DNA of 64,000 bases from Nocardioides sp. 503 (GTDB lineage Bacteria; Actinomycetota; Actinomycetes; Propionibacteriales; Nocardioidaceae). The position numbers and the translations under genes are program-made. The notes beneath the pieces were generated by a model. It did no database searches and was not told the origin of the DNA. It saw only the letters and a list, made by a program, of their open reading frames with translations. Position 1 is the first letter of the stretch. Every line of letters begins with the position of its first letter. The stretch covers positions 1,240,001 through 1,304,000 of the forward strand of contig NZ_SPUI01000002.1 in NCBI RefSeq assembly GCF_004522095.1, written 5' to 3'. Positions 21,984 through 28,884 of the stretch are shown in pieces.

Positions 21984-22583
21984 TCAGCCGGTCTGGCGGG
22001 CGGCGCGGCGCGCCGCGAGCTCGTCGTTGGCCGTCTGGGCGGGGGTGGAGTCCTCGGCGCGCTCGCTGGGGAGCTCGGCGAGGGTGCCCTCGATCTCGCG
22101 CCAGACGCCGCCGATGGCGATGCCGAAGACGCCCTGGCCACCCTGGAGCAGGTCGATGACCTCGTCGTTGCTGGTGCACTCGTAGACCGAGGCGCCGTCG
22201 CTCATCAGGGTGACGCGGGTCAGGTCGTCGGTGCCGCGCTCGCGCAGGTGGGAGACCGCGGTGCGGATCTGCTGCAGCGAGATGCCGGCGTCGAGCAGGC
22301 GCTTGATGACCTTGAGGATCAGGATGTCGCGGAAGGAGTAGAGCCGCTGCGAGCCGGAGCCGGTCGCGCCACGCACGGTGGGCTCGATCAGGCCGGTGCG
22401 CGCCCAGTAGTCGAGCTGGCGGTAGGTGATGCCTGCGGCGTTGCAGGCGGTCGGACCGCGGTAGCCCAGGTCGCTGGGCAGCGGCGAGACGTCGTCGGTG
22501 AAGAGGAGGCCTTGCTCCTCGGCGGCCTCGACCGCCTCGACGGTGTCGGCGCTCGTGCCGGCTTCGGGCTGGTGCTCGTTCAC
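21984..22583 (-). CDS. MerR-family transcriptional regulator (Rv1830-like)
   Basis: The protein has 199 residues. A winged-helix MerR domain is seen as GYRGPTACNAAGITYRQLDYWARTGLIEPTV followed by YSFRDILILKVIKRLLDAGISLQQIRTAV, and a C-terminal effector-type region follows. Its position between gcvP and the bifunctional nuclease gene matches Rv1830 of Mycobacterium tuberculosis. The GTG at 22583 is chosen because GGAGG lies 5 nt before it; the in-frame start at 22637 has no signal. A consensus promoter lies about 100 nt upstream. Confidence 0.88.
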   Translation of the reverse strand: MNEHQPEAGTSADTVEAVEAAEEQGLLFTDDVSPLPSDLGYRGPTACNAAGITYRQLDYWARTGLIEPTVRGATGSGSQRLYSFRDILILKVIKRLLDAGISLQQIRTAVSHLRERGTDDLTRVTLMSDGASVYECTSNDEVIDLLQGGQGVFGIAIGGVWREIEGTLAELPSERAEDSTPAQTANDELAARRAARQTG

Positions 22584-22685
22584 ACGGTCCTCCGTGGGTC
22601 TACTCCGTTGGACGTAGCTCCGGGGAAGGACGGGCACTCCCGGGAGGGAGCAACCACAGCGGTGGAGTTACAACAGAGACATCTC

Positions 22686-22714
22686 AAGGTAGGCCCGATC
22701 CCGAGGGGCGTCAA
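22686..22714 (-). promoter_or_regulatory. Housekeeping-type promoter of the second MerR gene
   Basis: TTGACG (22714-22709), a 17-nt spacer and TACCTT (22691-22686) form the best sigma-70-type promoter in the window. Transcription would start near 22680, leaving a leader of about 95 nt before the GTG. Confidence 0.75.
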
Positions 22715-22738
22715 AGACGCCGGCGGCGTGTCGCAACC

Positions 22739-22755
22739 CTCAATCTCAGGTTGAG
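22739..22755. promoter_or_regulatory. MerR-operator-like palindrome CTCAA-N7-TTGAG
   Basis: CTCAATCTCAGGTTGAG lies just after the nuclease stop codon and about 25 nt upstream of the -35 box of the second MerR promoter. An inverted repeat of this size suits a dimeric regulator such as the MerR proteins encoded on either side. Which one binds is not known. Confidence 0.5.
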
Positions 22756-22757
22756 AG

Positions 22758-23234
22758 TCACTGTTCGGGCGTGGACTCGAAGTCCTCGGGGGTCACCTGG
22801 TCGAGGAACTCGCGGAACTTCTCGACCTCGTCCTCCTGCTCGGCCGGCACGGCCAGCCCGGCCTCGTCGAGGACCTCCTCGGCGCACAGGATCTTCGTGC
22901 CGGTGCGCAGCGCGAGCGCGATCGAGTCGGACGGGCGCGCGCTCACCTCGGTGCCGGAGTCGAAGACCAGGGTCGCGAAGAAGACGCCGTCCTTGACGTC
23001 GGTGATGCGCACCTCGGTCAGCTCGTTGCCGGTGGCCTCGAGGACGTCCTTCATCAGGTCGTGGGTCAGCGGGCGCGGCGGGACGACGCCCTGCTGCGCG
23101 AACGCGATGGCCGTGGCCTCGACCGCACCGATCCAGATCGGCAGGTAGCGCTCCCCCGACACCTCCCGCAGGAGGACGATCGGCTGGTTGGAGGGCATCT
23201 CCACCCGGACTCCCATGACATCGACTTCCCGCAT
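22758..23234 (-). CDS. Bifunctional nuclease family protein (DUF151, Rv1829-like)
   Basis: The protein has 158 residues, standard for the family. The family was named for plant nucleases with DNase and RNase activity; the bacterial role is unclear. The signature features are MREVDVMGVRVEMPSNQPIVLLRE, RYLPIWIGAVEATAIAFAQQG, PLTHDLMKDVL and the C-terminal RPSDSIALALRTGTKIL. The ATG at 23234 has TAGGGT 6 nt upstream (leaderless). It lies between the two MerR genes, as in mycobacteria. Confidence 0.93.
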   Translation of the reverse strand: MREVDVMGVRVEMPSNQPIVLLREVSGERYLPIWIGAVEATAIAFAQQGVVPPRPLTHDLMKDVLEATGNELTEVRITDVKDGVFFATLVFDSGTEVSARPSDSIALALRTGTKILCAEEVLDEAGLAVPAEQEDEVEKFREFLDQVTPEDFESTPEQ

Positions 23235-23240
23235 GCCTCA

Positions 23241-23246
23241 ACCCTA
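23241..23246 (-). promoter_or_regulatory. -10 box TAGGGT, leaderless promoter of the nuclease gene
   Basis: On the minus strand TAGGGT is followed by 6 nt and the ATG at 23234. The intervening bases contain a CTCAA half-site (TTGAG on the coding strand) like those in the nearby palindromes. Confidence 0.6.
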
Positions 23247-23296
23247 CTCCGCGGTCCCGGACGCGGACACCGCCCGCGCAGCCGGCGGTACGGCGG

Positions 23297-24046
23297 TCAG
23301 GAGGGGCGCAGCCCGGCCTTGACCAGCGTCGCGTGCAGCCGCACCGACAGCGCGGCGATCTCGGAGACGGCGTCGTCGGCGCGACCTCGCGCGGCGGCGT
23401 CGCGGCCGTTGCGCAGCGGCGCCACGACCTGCTCGACGAGGCCGACCTCGCGGTCGGCGGAGGTCTTGAACGCGCGCAGGTGGCGCGGCTCGAAGCCGAA
23501 CTCGGCCAGCTCGCGGGCCGTCTGGGCGATGACGAGGGCGTCGGTGTCGAAGTGCCCGGTGCCCGCGCGCGGGGTGACCAGGCCGTACTGCTCGAGCTGG
23601 ACCAGCAGCTCCTCGGTGATGCCGGCGATCTTGACCAGCTCACGGCGCGAGAGACGCAGGTGGTCGCGGCGGGAGAAGGACTCCGCGCTGGGCAGGCCGT
23701 CGGGGGCCAGCGCCACCTTCGGCACGGTCGGGACGACGGCCTCGATCGGCGGCGGCTCGAGGCCGCGGTCGATGGCGTCCAGGTGCTCGCCGATGACTTT
23801 GAGGGGGAGGTAGTGGTCGCGCTGCATGCGCAGCACGTAGCGCAGGCGCTCGACGTCGTCGGTGGAGAACTTGCGGTAGCCCGACGGCGTCCGCTCGGGC
23901 TTGATCAGCCCCTTGTCCTCGAGGAAGCGGATCTTGGGGATGGTGATCCCCGGGTAGTCGGCACGGAGCTGGTCGAGGACCTGCCCGATGTTCATCCGCG
24001 CCCGAGAGCCTCCCGCCGGGCTGCCCGGCATCGCGGAGCCGGCCAC
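23297..24046 (-). CDS. MerR-family regulator (FtsR/Rv1828-like)
   Basis: The protein has 249 residues. The N-terminal winged helix reads NIGQVLDQLRADYPGITIPKIRFLEDKGLIKPERTPSGYRKFSTDDVERLRYVL, the form found in Rv1828 and in corynebacterial FtsR, an activator of the cell-division gene ftsZ. A second helical domain (RLSRRELVKIAGITEELLVQLEQYGLV) looks like another wing-helix unit. The GTG at 24046 is 2 nt after the FHA gene; ATG at 24031 is an alternative. The position between the FHA and nuclease genes is conserved in Actinobacteria. Confidence 0.88.
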   Translation of the reverse strand: MAGSAMPGSPAGGSRARMNIGQVLDQLRADYPGITIPKIRFLEDKGLIKPERTPSGYRKFSTDDVERLRYVLRMQRDHYLPLKVIGEHLDAIDRGLEPPPIEAVVPTVPKVALAPDGLPSAESFSRRDHLRLSRRELVKIAGITEELLVQLEQYGLVTPRAGTGHFDTDALVIAQTARELAEFGFEPRHLRAFKTSADREVGLVEQVVAPLRNGRDAAARGRADDAVSEIAALSVRLHATLVKAGLRPS

Positions 24047-24048
24047 GC

Positions 24049-24597
24049 TCAGGTGCTCTCGTGCCCGGAGAAGAAGACCAGCCGGTACTTGCCGATCTGT
24101 ACCTCGTCGCCGTCGTTGAGCTGGACCTTCTCGATCCGGTCGCGGTTGACGTAGGTGCCGTTGAGGCTGCCCGCGTCGCTCACCGTGAAGCCGTCGGCGG
24201 AGCGCTCGAAGACCGCGTGGTGCCGCGAGACCGTCACGTCGTCGAGGAAGATCTCGCTGTCGGGGTGGCGCCCGGCGTTGATGACGTCGGCGTCGAGCAG
24301 GAAGCGGCTCCCGGAGCCGGGGCCCTTCTGCACGACGAGCAGCGCGTGCCCGGTGGGCAGCGCGTCGACCGCCGCGGCGTCGACCGGGTTGAGCTGGCGG
24401 TCGGAGGTCTCGACGCGGTCGCCCGCGGTGCCGATCTGGATCGTGGCCGTGGACTCACCGATCGAGTCCCCCGGCCCCGGGAAGGAGTCGGTCGAGATGC
24501 CGCCGGAGTCGTCGGCGCGCACCAGACGGGTGCCGCACTGGGCGCAGAAGCGGGCGTCGGCGGGGTTCTGCGTGCCACACGCGGTGCAGAACGGCAT
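24049..24597 (-). CDS. Zinc-ribbon FHA domain protein (GarA/OdhI-like)
   Basis: The protein has 182 residues. It starts with a zinc ribbon (CTACG, then CAQCG about 16 residues later), passes through a linker with the Thr-containing STATIQIG, and ends in an FHA domain (GRHPDSEIFLDDVTVSRHHAVF, DAGSLNGTYVN). GarA/OdhI proteins are phosphorylated on an N-terminal Thr by PknB/PknG and regulate 2-oxoglutarate dehydrogenase. STATIQIG may be that site, but this is inference. The ATG at 24597 is preferred because GGAGG lies 9 nt upstream; the ATG at 24606 abuts the same GGAGG with no spacing. The zinc ribbon is absent from mycobacterial GarA as I know it. Confidence 0.85.
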   Translation of the reverse strand: MPFCTACGTQNPADARFCAQCGTRLVRADDSGGISTDSFPGPGDSIGESTATIQIGTAGDRVETSDRQLNPVDAAAVDALPTGHALLVVQKGPGSGSRFLLDADVINAGRHPDSEIFLDDVTVSRHHAVFERSADGFTVSDAGSLNGTYVNRDRIEKVQLNDGDEVQIGKYRLVFFSGHEST

Positions 24598-24633
24598 CGA
24601 ATTCATCCTCCGGTCAGGGTCCACCCAGCAGAA

Positions 24634-24654
24634 CCCTCAAGGCAGGGCTGAGGG
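24634..24654. promoter_or_regulatory. Inverted repeat CCCTCA-N9-TGAGGG in the FHA gene leader
   Basis: The palindrome lies just downstream of the predicted start of transcription of the FHA operon, where a bound repressor would block transcription. It shares the CTCA/TGAG half-site with the palindrome at 22739-22755. Confidence 0.45.
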
Positions 24655-24668
24655 TGACGGTTGCTCCG

Positions 24669-24696
24669 AACCTATCAGTCACGGTCGGCGGATCAA
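24669..24696 (-). promoter_or_regulatory. Promoter of the FHA-MerR operon
   Basis: TTGATC (24696-24691), a 16-nt spacer and TAGGTT (24674-24669) on the minus strand predict transcription from near 24662 into the FHA gene. Confidence 0.65.
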
Positions 24697-24721
24697 CACC
24701 GATCCGCGCGACCGCTCCCGC

Positions 24722-25108
24722 TCACCCGTCGAGGGTGGCGACGTAGGCGTCGACCTCGAGGAGGTCGTCGAGCTGCGCCGGGTCGGAGGCGACGACCTCG
24801 AACAGCCAGCCGCCGGCGTAGGGGTCGCTGTTGACGAGCTCGGGGGTGGCGTCGAGCGTCTCGTTGCGGGCCACGACCTCGCCCGTCACCGGGGCGTAGA
24901 TGTCGCTGACCGACTTGGTCGACTCCAGCTCGCCGCAGGTGCTGCCGGACTCGATCGTGTCGCCGACCTCGGGCAGGGAGACGTAGACGATGTCGCCGAG
25001 CGCGTCCTGGGCGAAGTCGGTGATCCCGACCCGCACCGAGCCCTCGTGCTCGCCCGGGGAGCGGACCCACTCGTGCTCGACGGTGTACTTCAGGTCATCG
25101 GGGTACAA
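24722..25108 (-). CDS. gcvH: Glycine cleavage system H protein
   Basis: The protein has 128 residues. GcvH carries the lipoyl arm that shuttles the aminomethyl group from GcvP to GcvT. The lipoylated lysine is K65 in GELESTKSVSDIYAP, and HEWVR, GITDFAQDALGDIV and NSDPYAGGWLFEV are all present. It starts with TTG at 25108, supported by GGAGGAG 8 nt upstream and by MYPDDLKYTVEHEW, the normal N-terminus. It is encoded upstream of the FHA gene, as in mycobacteria. Confidence 0.96.
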   Translation of the reverse strand: MYPDDLKYTVEHEWVRSPGEHEGSVRVGITDFAQDALGDIVYVSLPEVGDTIESGSTCGELESTKSVSDIYAPVTGEVVARNETLDATPELVNSDPYAGGWLFEVVASDPAQLDDLLEVDAYVATLDG

Positions 25109-25171
25109 AGCGAGATCTCCTCCGGTCGACGCCGAGCCGCGCTCGGGCGGGTACAGCCTGGCTCGTGAAGG

Positions 25172-25909
25172 CTACTGCCCACCGTCGGGCTGGGCGTACT
25201 CAGGCTGCTGCGGCTCCACGACCGCCTCGATGTCGAGCGAGGCGAGCTTCTCCACGCGCAGCTCGGCCCCGTCGGCCAGGAGCTTGGCTCGGGGGCCGAG
25301 CGGGAAGGTGATGGCCCCCGCCAGGACGTCGGGGTCGCCGATGACGTCGATGACGTACGGCGACTCCACGGTCACGCCGTCGATGGCGATGGCGTCGGTG
25401 ACGTCGGTGAACGAGGTCTGGGCGATGACCCGGACCTCGCCGTTGACCTGCATGGCCTCGGCGCCCACGGTGCGCAGTTCCTGGACGGTGTCGATCAGGG
25501 AGGCGACCTTCACCTGGCCGTCGACCTCGGTGACGGTGATGCGGATGCCGGGGCCGGTCACCGGGACGAGCCCGGCGAGGATCGAGAGGGTGTCGACCTC
25601 GGTCTCGGCCTGCTCCAGCGCCGCCTGCCGACGGCTCGTCTCGGACTGCAGGTCCTCGCGGGTCGCCTCGAGCCGCGCGATCTGCGTCTCGGTGCGCTGG
25701 GTGGTGCCGAAGAGGCCGTCGAGCACGTCGATGAGGTCCTGCTGGCGCAGGGTGGAGTAGTCGTCGCGCTCGTCGGTGGTGCGCACCTGCGTGACCACCG
25801 CGAAGCCGACGAGCCCCAGCAGGACCGCCACCACGAGCTGGCGTCGCGAGGCCGTGGTCAGCGCCCGGCGCAGCCGGTCCCGGCCGGTCGGCGCGCCGGC
25901 CTCAGGCAT
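25172..25909 (-). CDS. DUF881 membrane-anchored protein (Rv1825-like)
   Basis: The protein has 245 residues: a short cytoplasmic tail, one transmembrane helix (about 24-40), a coiled coil (about 60-105) and the DUF881 domain (GPGIRITVTEVDG, VQELRTVGAEAMQVNGEVR, SPYVIDVIGDPDVL). The role of DUF881 proteins is not established; their place beside small basic protein and phosphatidyltransferase genes suggests envelope growth. It overlaps the small-basic-protein gene by 8 nt and is the last gene of that operon. Confidence 0.88.
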   Translation of the reverse strand: MPEAGAPTGRDRLRRALTTASRRQLVVAVLLGLVGFAVVTQVRTTDERDDYSTLRQQDLIDVLDGLFGTTQRTETQIARLEATREDLQSETSRRQAALEQAETEVDTLSILAGLVPVTGPGIRITVTEVDGQVKVASLIDTVQELRTVGAEAMQVNGEVRVIAQTSFTDVTDAIAIDGVTVESPYVIDVIGDPDVLAGAITFPLGPRAKLLADGAELRVEKLASLDIEAVVEPQQPEYAQPDGGQ

Positions 25910-26234
25910 GGAAGAGGTGCCGCCGGATGGCGGCGACGTTGGAGAAGATCCGGATCCCGAGCACCACGATCACGCCGGTGGAGAGCTGACCACCGACGCC
26001 GAGCTTGTCGCCGACGTAGACGATGCCGGCGGCGATGACGACGTTGCTGAGGAACGAGACGACGAAGACCTTGTCGTCGAAGATGCCGTCGAGGTAGGCG
26101 CGCAGGCCGCCGAAGACCGCGTCCAGGGCGGCGACCACCGCGATCGGGAGGTACTGCTCCAGGCCCAGCGGCACGTCGGGCTTGAGGAAGACGCCGAGCA
26201 GCACACCGACGGCCAGGCCGAGTACGGCGATCAC
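25902..26234 (-). CDS. Small basic protein family (DUF1290/SBP), integral membrane
   Basis: The protein has 110 residues. The start IAVLGLAVGVLLGVFLKPDVPLGLEQYLPIAVVAALDAVFGGLRAYLDGIFDDKVFVVSFLSN is the family signature, with three hydrophobic helices. It corresponds to Rv1824. The GTG start overlaps the previous stop by 4 nt (GTGA) and its own end overlaps the next DUF881 gene by 8 nt, so it is expressed strictly with them. The function is unknown. Confidence 0.93.
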   Translation of the reverse strand: MIAVLGLAVGVLLGVFLKPDVPLGLEQYLPIAVVAALDAVFGGLRAYLDGIFDDKVFVVSFLSNVVIAAGIVYVGDKLGVGGQLSTGVIVVLGIRIFSNVAAIRRHLFHA

Positions 26235-27118
26235 AGCGGCTCCTCCTCGAGCTTGGGCGGGACCTGCTCGTCGGACCGGCGCTGCTCCGCGGAGCGGAGC
26301 AGCAGGAACGACCGCGGGCCGGCGGGCAGGGACATGCGGTCCTCATTCTGCAGCTCGTAGGTGAAGCCGAAGCGTCGCGACAGGCCGTCGAAGGCGATCC
26401 CGCTGCTGGTGTCCATCAGGGCCGCCTGCATCGTGGCCCGGTCGCCGATCGCGAAGACGGTGTAGGGCGAGGCGATGCCGACCCCGTTGACCTCGATGGG
26501 CACGCCCGAGGTCCGGATCGCGCTGAGCGCCGTCAGTCGCTGGCCGTTGATCGAGATCGCCTCGGCGCCGGCGGCCCACAGCCCGTCGGCCAGCAGCGCG
26601 AGGTCCTCGTCGCGCACCGTGCCGTCGAGGTCACCGGACGTGGCGTCCTTGACCGTGACCCGGATGCCCTCGCCCCGGGTGGGCGTGAAGCCGGTGCGCA
26701 CCCCGAGCCGGCGCAGCCGCGGGGTGAGGGCCTGCTCCCCCTCGTTGAGGCGGCGCACCCGGTCCTCGGCGTCGGCGTTGGCCTCGCGCAGGTCGGCGAT
26801 GCGGGCCTGGAGCCGCGAGACGCGCGCGCCCTGGTCGTCGATGCGCGCCACCAGGCTCGCGCGACCCTCGTCGCGCACCTCCGCGTCCCGCTGGGTCTGG
26901 ACCGCCGCGGTCGCGGCCATGACCCCGAAGACCGCGACCGCCACGGCCGCGATGCGCCTCGGGTGCCCGCCCGAGCCGGGCGGGACCGGCTCGCCCGCGG
27001 CGGTCCTGGCGGCGCGGCGCTCGGCCGCGATCAGATAGTCCTCGTCGAGGGACTGGCGCTGGATCAGGTCCAGCAGCGGCAGGGTGACCCGCGGCGGCAG
27101 GTCCGGGGACTCAGGCAT
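26231..27118 (-). CDS. DUF881 membrane-anchored protein (Rv1823-like)
   Basis: The protein has 295 residues. It has an N-terminal cytoplasmic region of about 55 residues, a transmembrane helix (IAAVAVAVFGVMAATAAV), a coiled coil (about 80-120) and a DUF881 domain (GEGIRVTVKDATSGD, WAAGAEAISINGQRLTALSAIR, SPYTVFAIGD). It is a second copy of the family flanking the small basic protein, as in mycobacteria. It overlaps the phosphatidyltransferase gene upstream by 8 nt. Confidence 0.88.
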   Translation of the reverse strand: MPESPDLPPRVTLPLLDLIQRQSLDEDYLIAAERRAARTAAGEPVPPGSGGHPRRIAAVAVAVFGVMAATAAVQTQRDAEVRDEGRASLVARIDDQGARVSRLQARIADLREANADAEDRVRRLNEGEQALTPRLRRLGVRTGFTPTRGEGIRVTVKDATSGDLDGTVRDEDLALLADGLWAAGAEAISINGQRLTALSAIRTSGVPIEVNGVGIASPYTVFAIGDRATMQAALMDTSSGIAFDGLSRRFGFTYELQNEDRMSLPAGPRSFLLLRSAEQRRSDEQVPPKLEEEPL

Positions 27119-27725
27119 CGCGCACTGCCACCCGTCGCTCGGTCGTCATCAGCAGCTTGCGCACCTGCCAGGCGTAGAGGACCCCGGCCCACCAGTAGAG
27201 GCCGATCCCCCAGAAGGCGAACGCCCACCCGAAGACCCGGGCGAGCAGCGCGACGGTGCCCTCGCCGTCGCCGAGCAGCAGCAGCGGGAAGGCGTAGAGC
27301 AGGTTGAACGTCGCCGCCTTGCCGAGGAAGTGCACGGGCAGCGCGCTGTAGCCGCGCGTGCGCAGCAGGGGCACCAGGCCCCACATCAGGGCGTCGCGCA
27401 GCGGCAGCGAGACCGCCATCCACCACGGGATCACGTCGCGCAGCGCGAGCCCGACCACCACGGCCAGGATGTAGAGGCGGTCGGCGACCGGGTCGAGGAT
27501 CTGCCCGACCAGCGACTGCTGGTTCCACCGGCGGGCCAGCCAGCCGTCGAGGAAGTCGGTGAACCCGGAGACCATCAGCAGCGCCAGCGCCCAGCCGTCC
27601 TCCTCCGGTCCGAGGACCAGCCACAGGAACACCGGCACCCCGGCCAGCCGGAGGGCGCTCAGCAGGTTGGGAACCGTCCAGACGCGGTCCTCGCGCGCCG
27701 AGTCGTCCGCCACTGATGCCTGCAT
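27111..27725 (-). CDS. CDP-alcohol phosphatidyltransferase family protein (PgsA-like, Rv1822-like)
   Basis: The protein has 204 residues and about five membrane helices. These enzymes transfer a phosphatidyl group from CDP-diacylglycerol to an alcohol such as glycerol phosphate. The active-site motif D-G-x2-A-R-x8-G-x3-D-x3-D is present as DGWLARRWNQQSLVGQILDPVADR. Which phospholipid it makes cannot be read from the sequence; Rv1822 (pgsA2) is the positional equivalent. The ATG at 27725 is chosen; GTG at 27713 is possible. A TAAAGT -10-like box lies at 27769-27764. Confidence 0.88.
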   Translation of the reverse strand: MQASVADDSAREDRVWTVPNLLSALRLAGVPVFLWLVLGPEEDGWALALLMVSGFTDFLDGWLARRWNQQSLVGQILDPVADRLYILAVVVGLALRDVIPWWMAVSLPLRDALMWGLVPLLRTRGYSALPVHFLGKAATFNLLYAFPLLLLGDGEGTVALLARVFGWAFAFWGIGLYWWAGVLYAWQVRKLLMTTERRVAVRDA

Positions 27726-27798
27726 TCCGGGTGTTGAGGTGCTGCTCCGAGCCTGTGGCCGACACTTTAGCGGCCGGGACGGCCCGAGTCGGGGAGGG

Positions 27799-28884
27799 TC
27801 AGGCGTCGTCCTGCCGTGCCGTCTCGAGGACCGCCTCGTGGGGGGCGTCGTGGTGCGCGGCGTCCCGGATCTCACCGACGAGCTCCTCGATCACGTCCTC
27901 CAAGGTGGCCAGCCCGAGCGTCGCGCCGTCGGCGTCGACGACGCGGGCCATGTGGGCGCCGCGACGCTGCAGCGTCTCGAGGGCCTCCTGCAGCTGGTCG
28001 TCGGCGGTGACCGGCGCGAACGGGCGGATCCACTTGTCCTGGATGGGCTGCTCGCGGCGGGCCTCGTCGGGCTCGAGCACGTCCTTGATGTGCAGGTAGC
28101 CGATCAGCTCCCCCGAGACGTCGGCCACCGGGAAGCGGCTGAAGCCCGTGCTGGCGCACAGGGCCTCGACGTCGGCCGGGCTCGATCCCCGCAGCACGGT
28201 CGTCAGCGTGTCGGGCGGGAGCACCACCGTCGCCACGGTCTTCTCGGTGAAGCCCAGGGCGCCGGACAGGCGGTCGTACTCCTCGTCGGCGAGCAGCCCC
28301 TCACCGCGGGACTCCTCGACGAGCGCCGCGACCTCCTCACGCGTGAACGTCGAGGCCACCTCGTCCTGGAGCCGGACCCCGAAGAGCCGGAGGATGAGCG
28401 CTGCCACCCCGTTGATGACGACGATCACCGGCCGCAGCACCGTGACGAAGCCCCAGATCGCCGGCGCGAGGATGACCGCGACCCGGTCGGGCCCGGCCAG
28501 CGCGATGTTCTTCGGGATCATCTCGCCGAGCACGACGTGGAGGTAGACGACGACGAGGAGGGCGATGGCGAACGCGATCGGGTGGAGGAGTGAGTGCGGG
28601 ACGTGGGCCGCGTCGAGCACCGGCTCCACGAGGTGACTGACCGCGGGCTCGCCCACGGCTCCGAGCACGAGGGAGCACACGGTGATCCCGAGCTGGTTGA
28701 CCCCGATGACCAGCCCGATGTTCTCCATGGCCTTCAGGGTGTACTTGGCTGCGCGCGACCCGGCCTCGGCCCGGGGCTCGATCTGGCTGCGCCGCGCGGA
28801 GATCATCGCGAACTCCGCGCCCACGAAGAAGGCGTTGCCCAGGAGCAGGAGGAGCGCGACCAGCAGCGCTACGACGGGGCTCAT
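27799..28884 (-). CDS. CNNM/CorC-type transporter (hemolysin family), second of a pair
   Basis: The protein has 361 residues: an N-terminal DUF21/CNNM membrane domain (NAFFVGAEFAMISARRSQIE, VVLGEMIPKNIALA) and then a CBS pair (VLPPDTLTTVLRGSSPADVEALCASTGFSRFPV, GLATLEDVIEELVGEI). Family members move Mg2+ or regulate its efflux. A separate CorC-HlyC C-terminal domain is missing here, unlike its partner. The ATG overlaps the partner gene stop by 4 nt. The adjacent pair corresponds to Rv1841c/Rv1842c. Confidence 0.9.
   Translation of the reverse strand: MSPVVALLVALLLLLGNAFFVGAEFAMISARRSQIEPRAEAGSRAAKYTLKAMENIGLVIGVNQLGITVCSLVLGAVGEPAVSHLVEPVLDAAHVPHSLLHPIAFAIALLVVVYLHVVLGEMIPKNIALAGPDRVAVILAPAIWGFVTVLRPVIVVINGVAALILRLFGVRLQDEVASTFTREEVAALVEESRGEGLLADEEYDRLSGALGFTEKTVATVVLPPDTLTTVLRGSSPADVEALCASTGFSRFPVADVSGELIGYLHIKDVLEPDEARREQPIQDKWIRPFAPVTADDQLQEALETLQRRGAHMARVVDADGATLGLATLEDVIEELVGEIRDAAHHDAPHEAVLETARQDDA

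Noticed and set aside
22583..22637. Earlier in-frame start for the second MerR protein at 22637
   Set aside because: It lacks a ribosome-binding site, while GGAGG lies 5 nt before the GTG at 22583.
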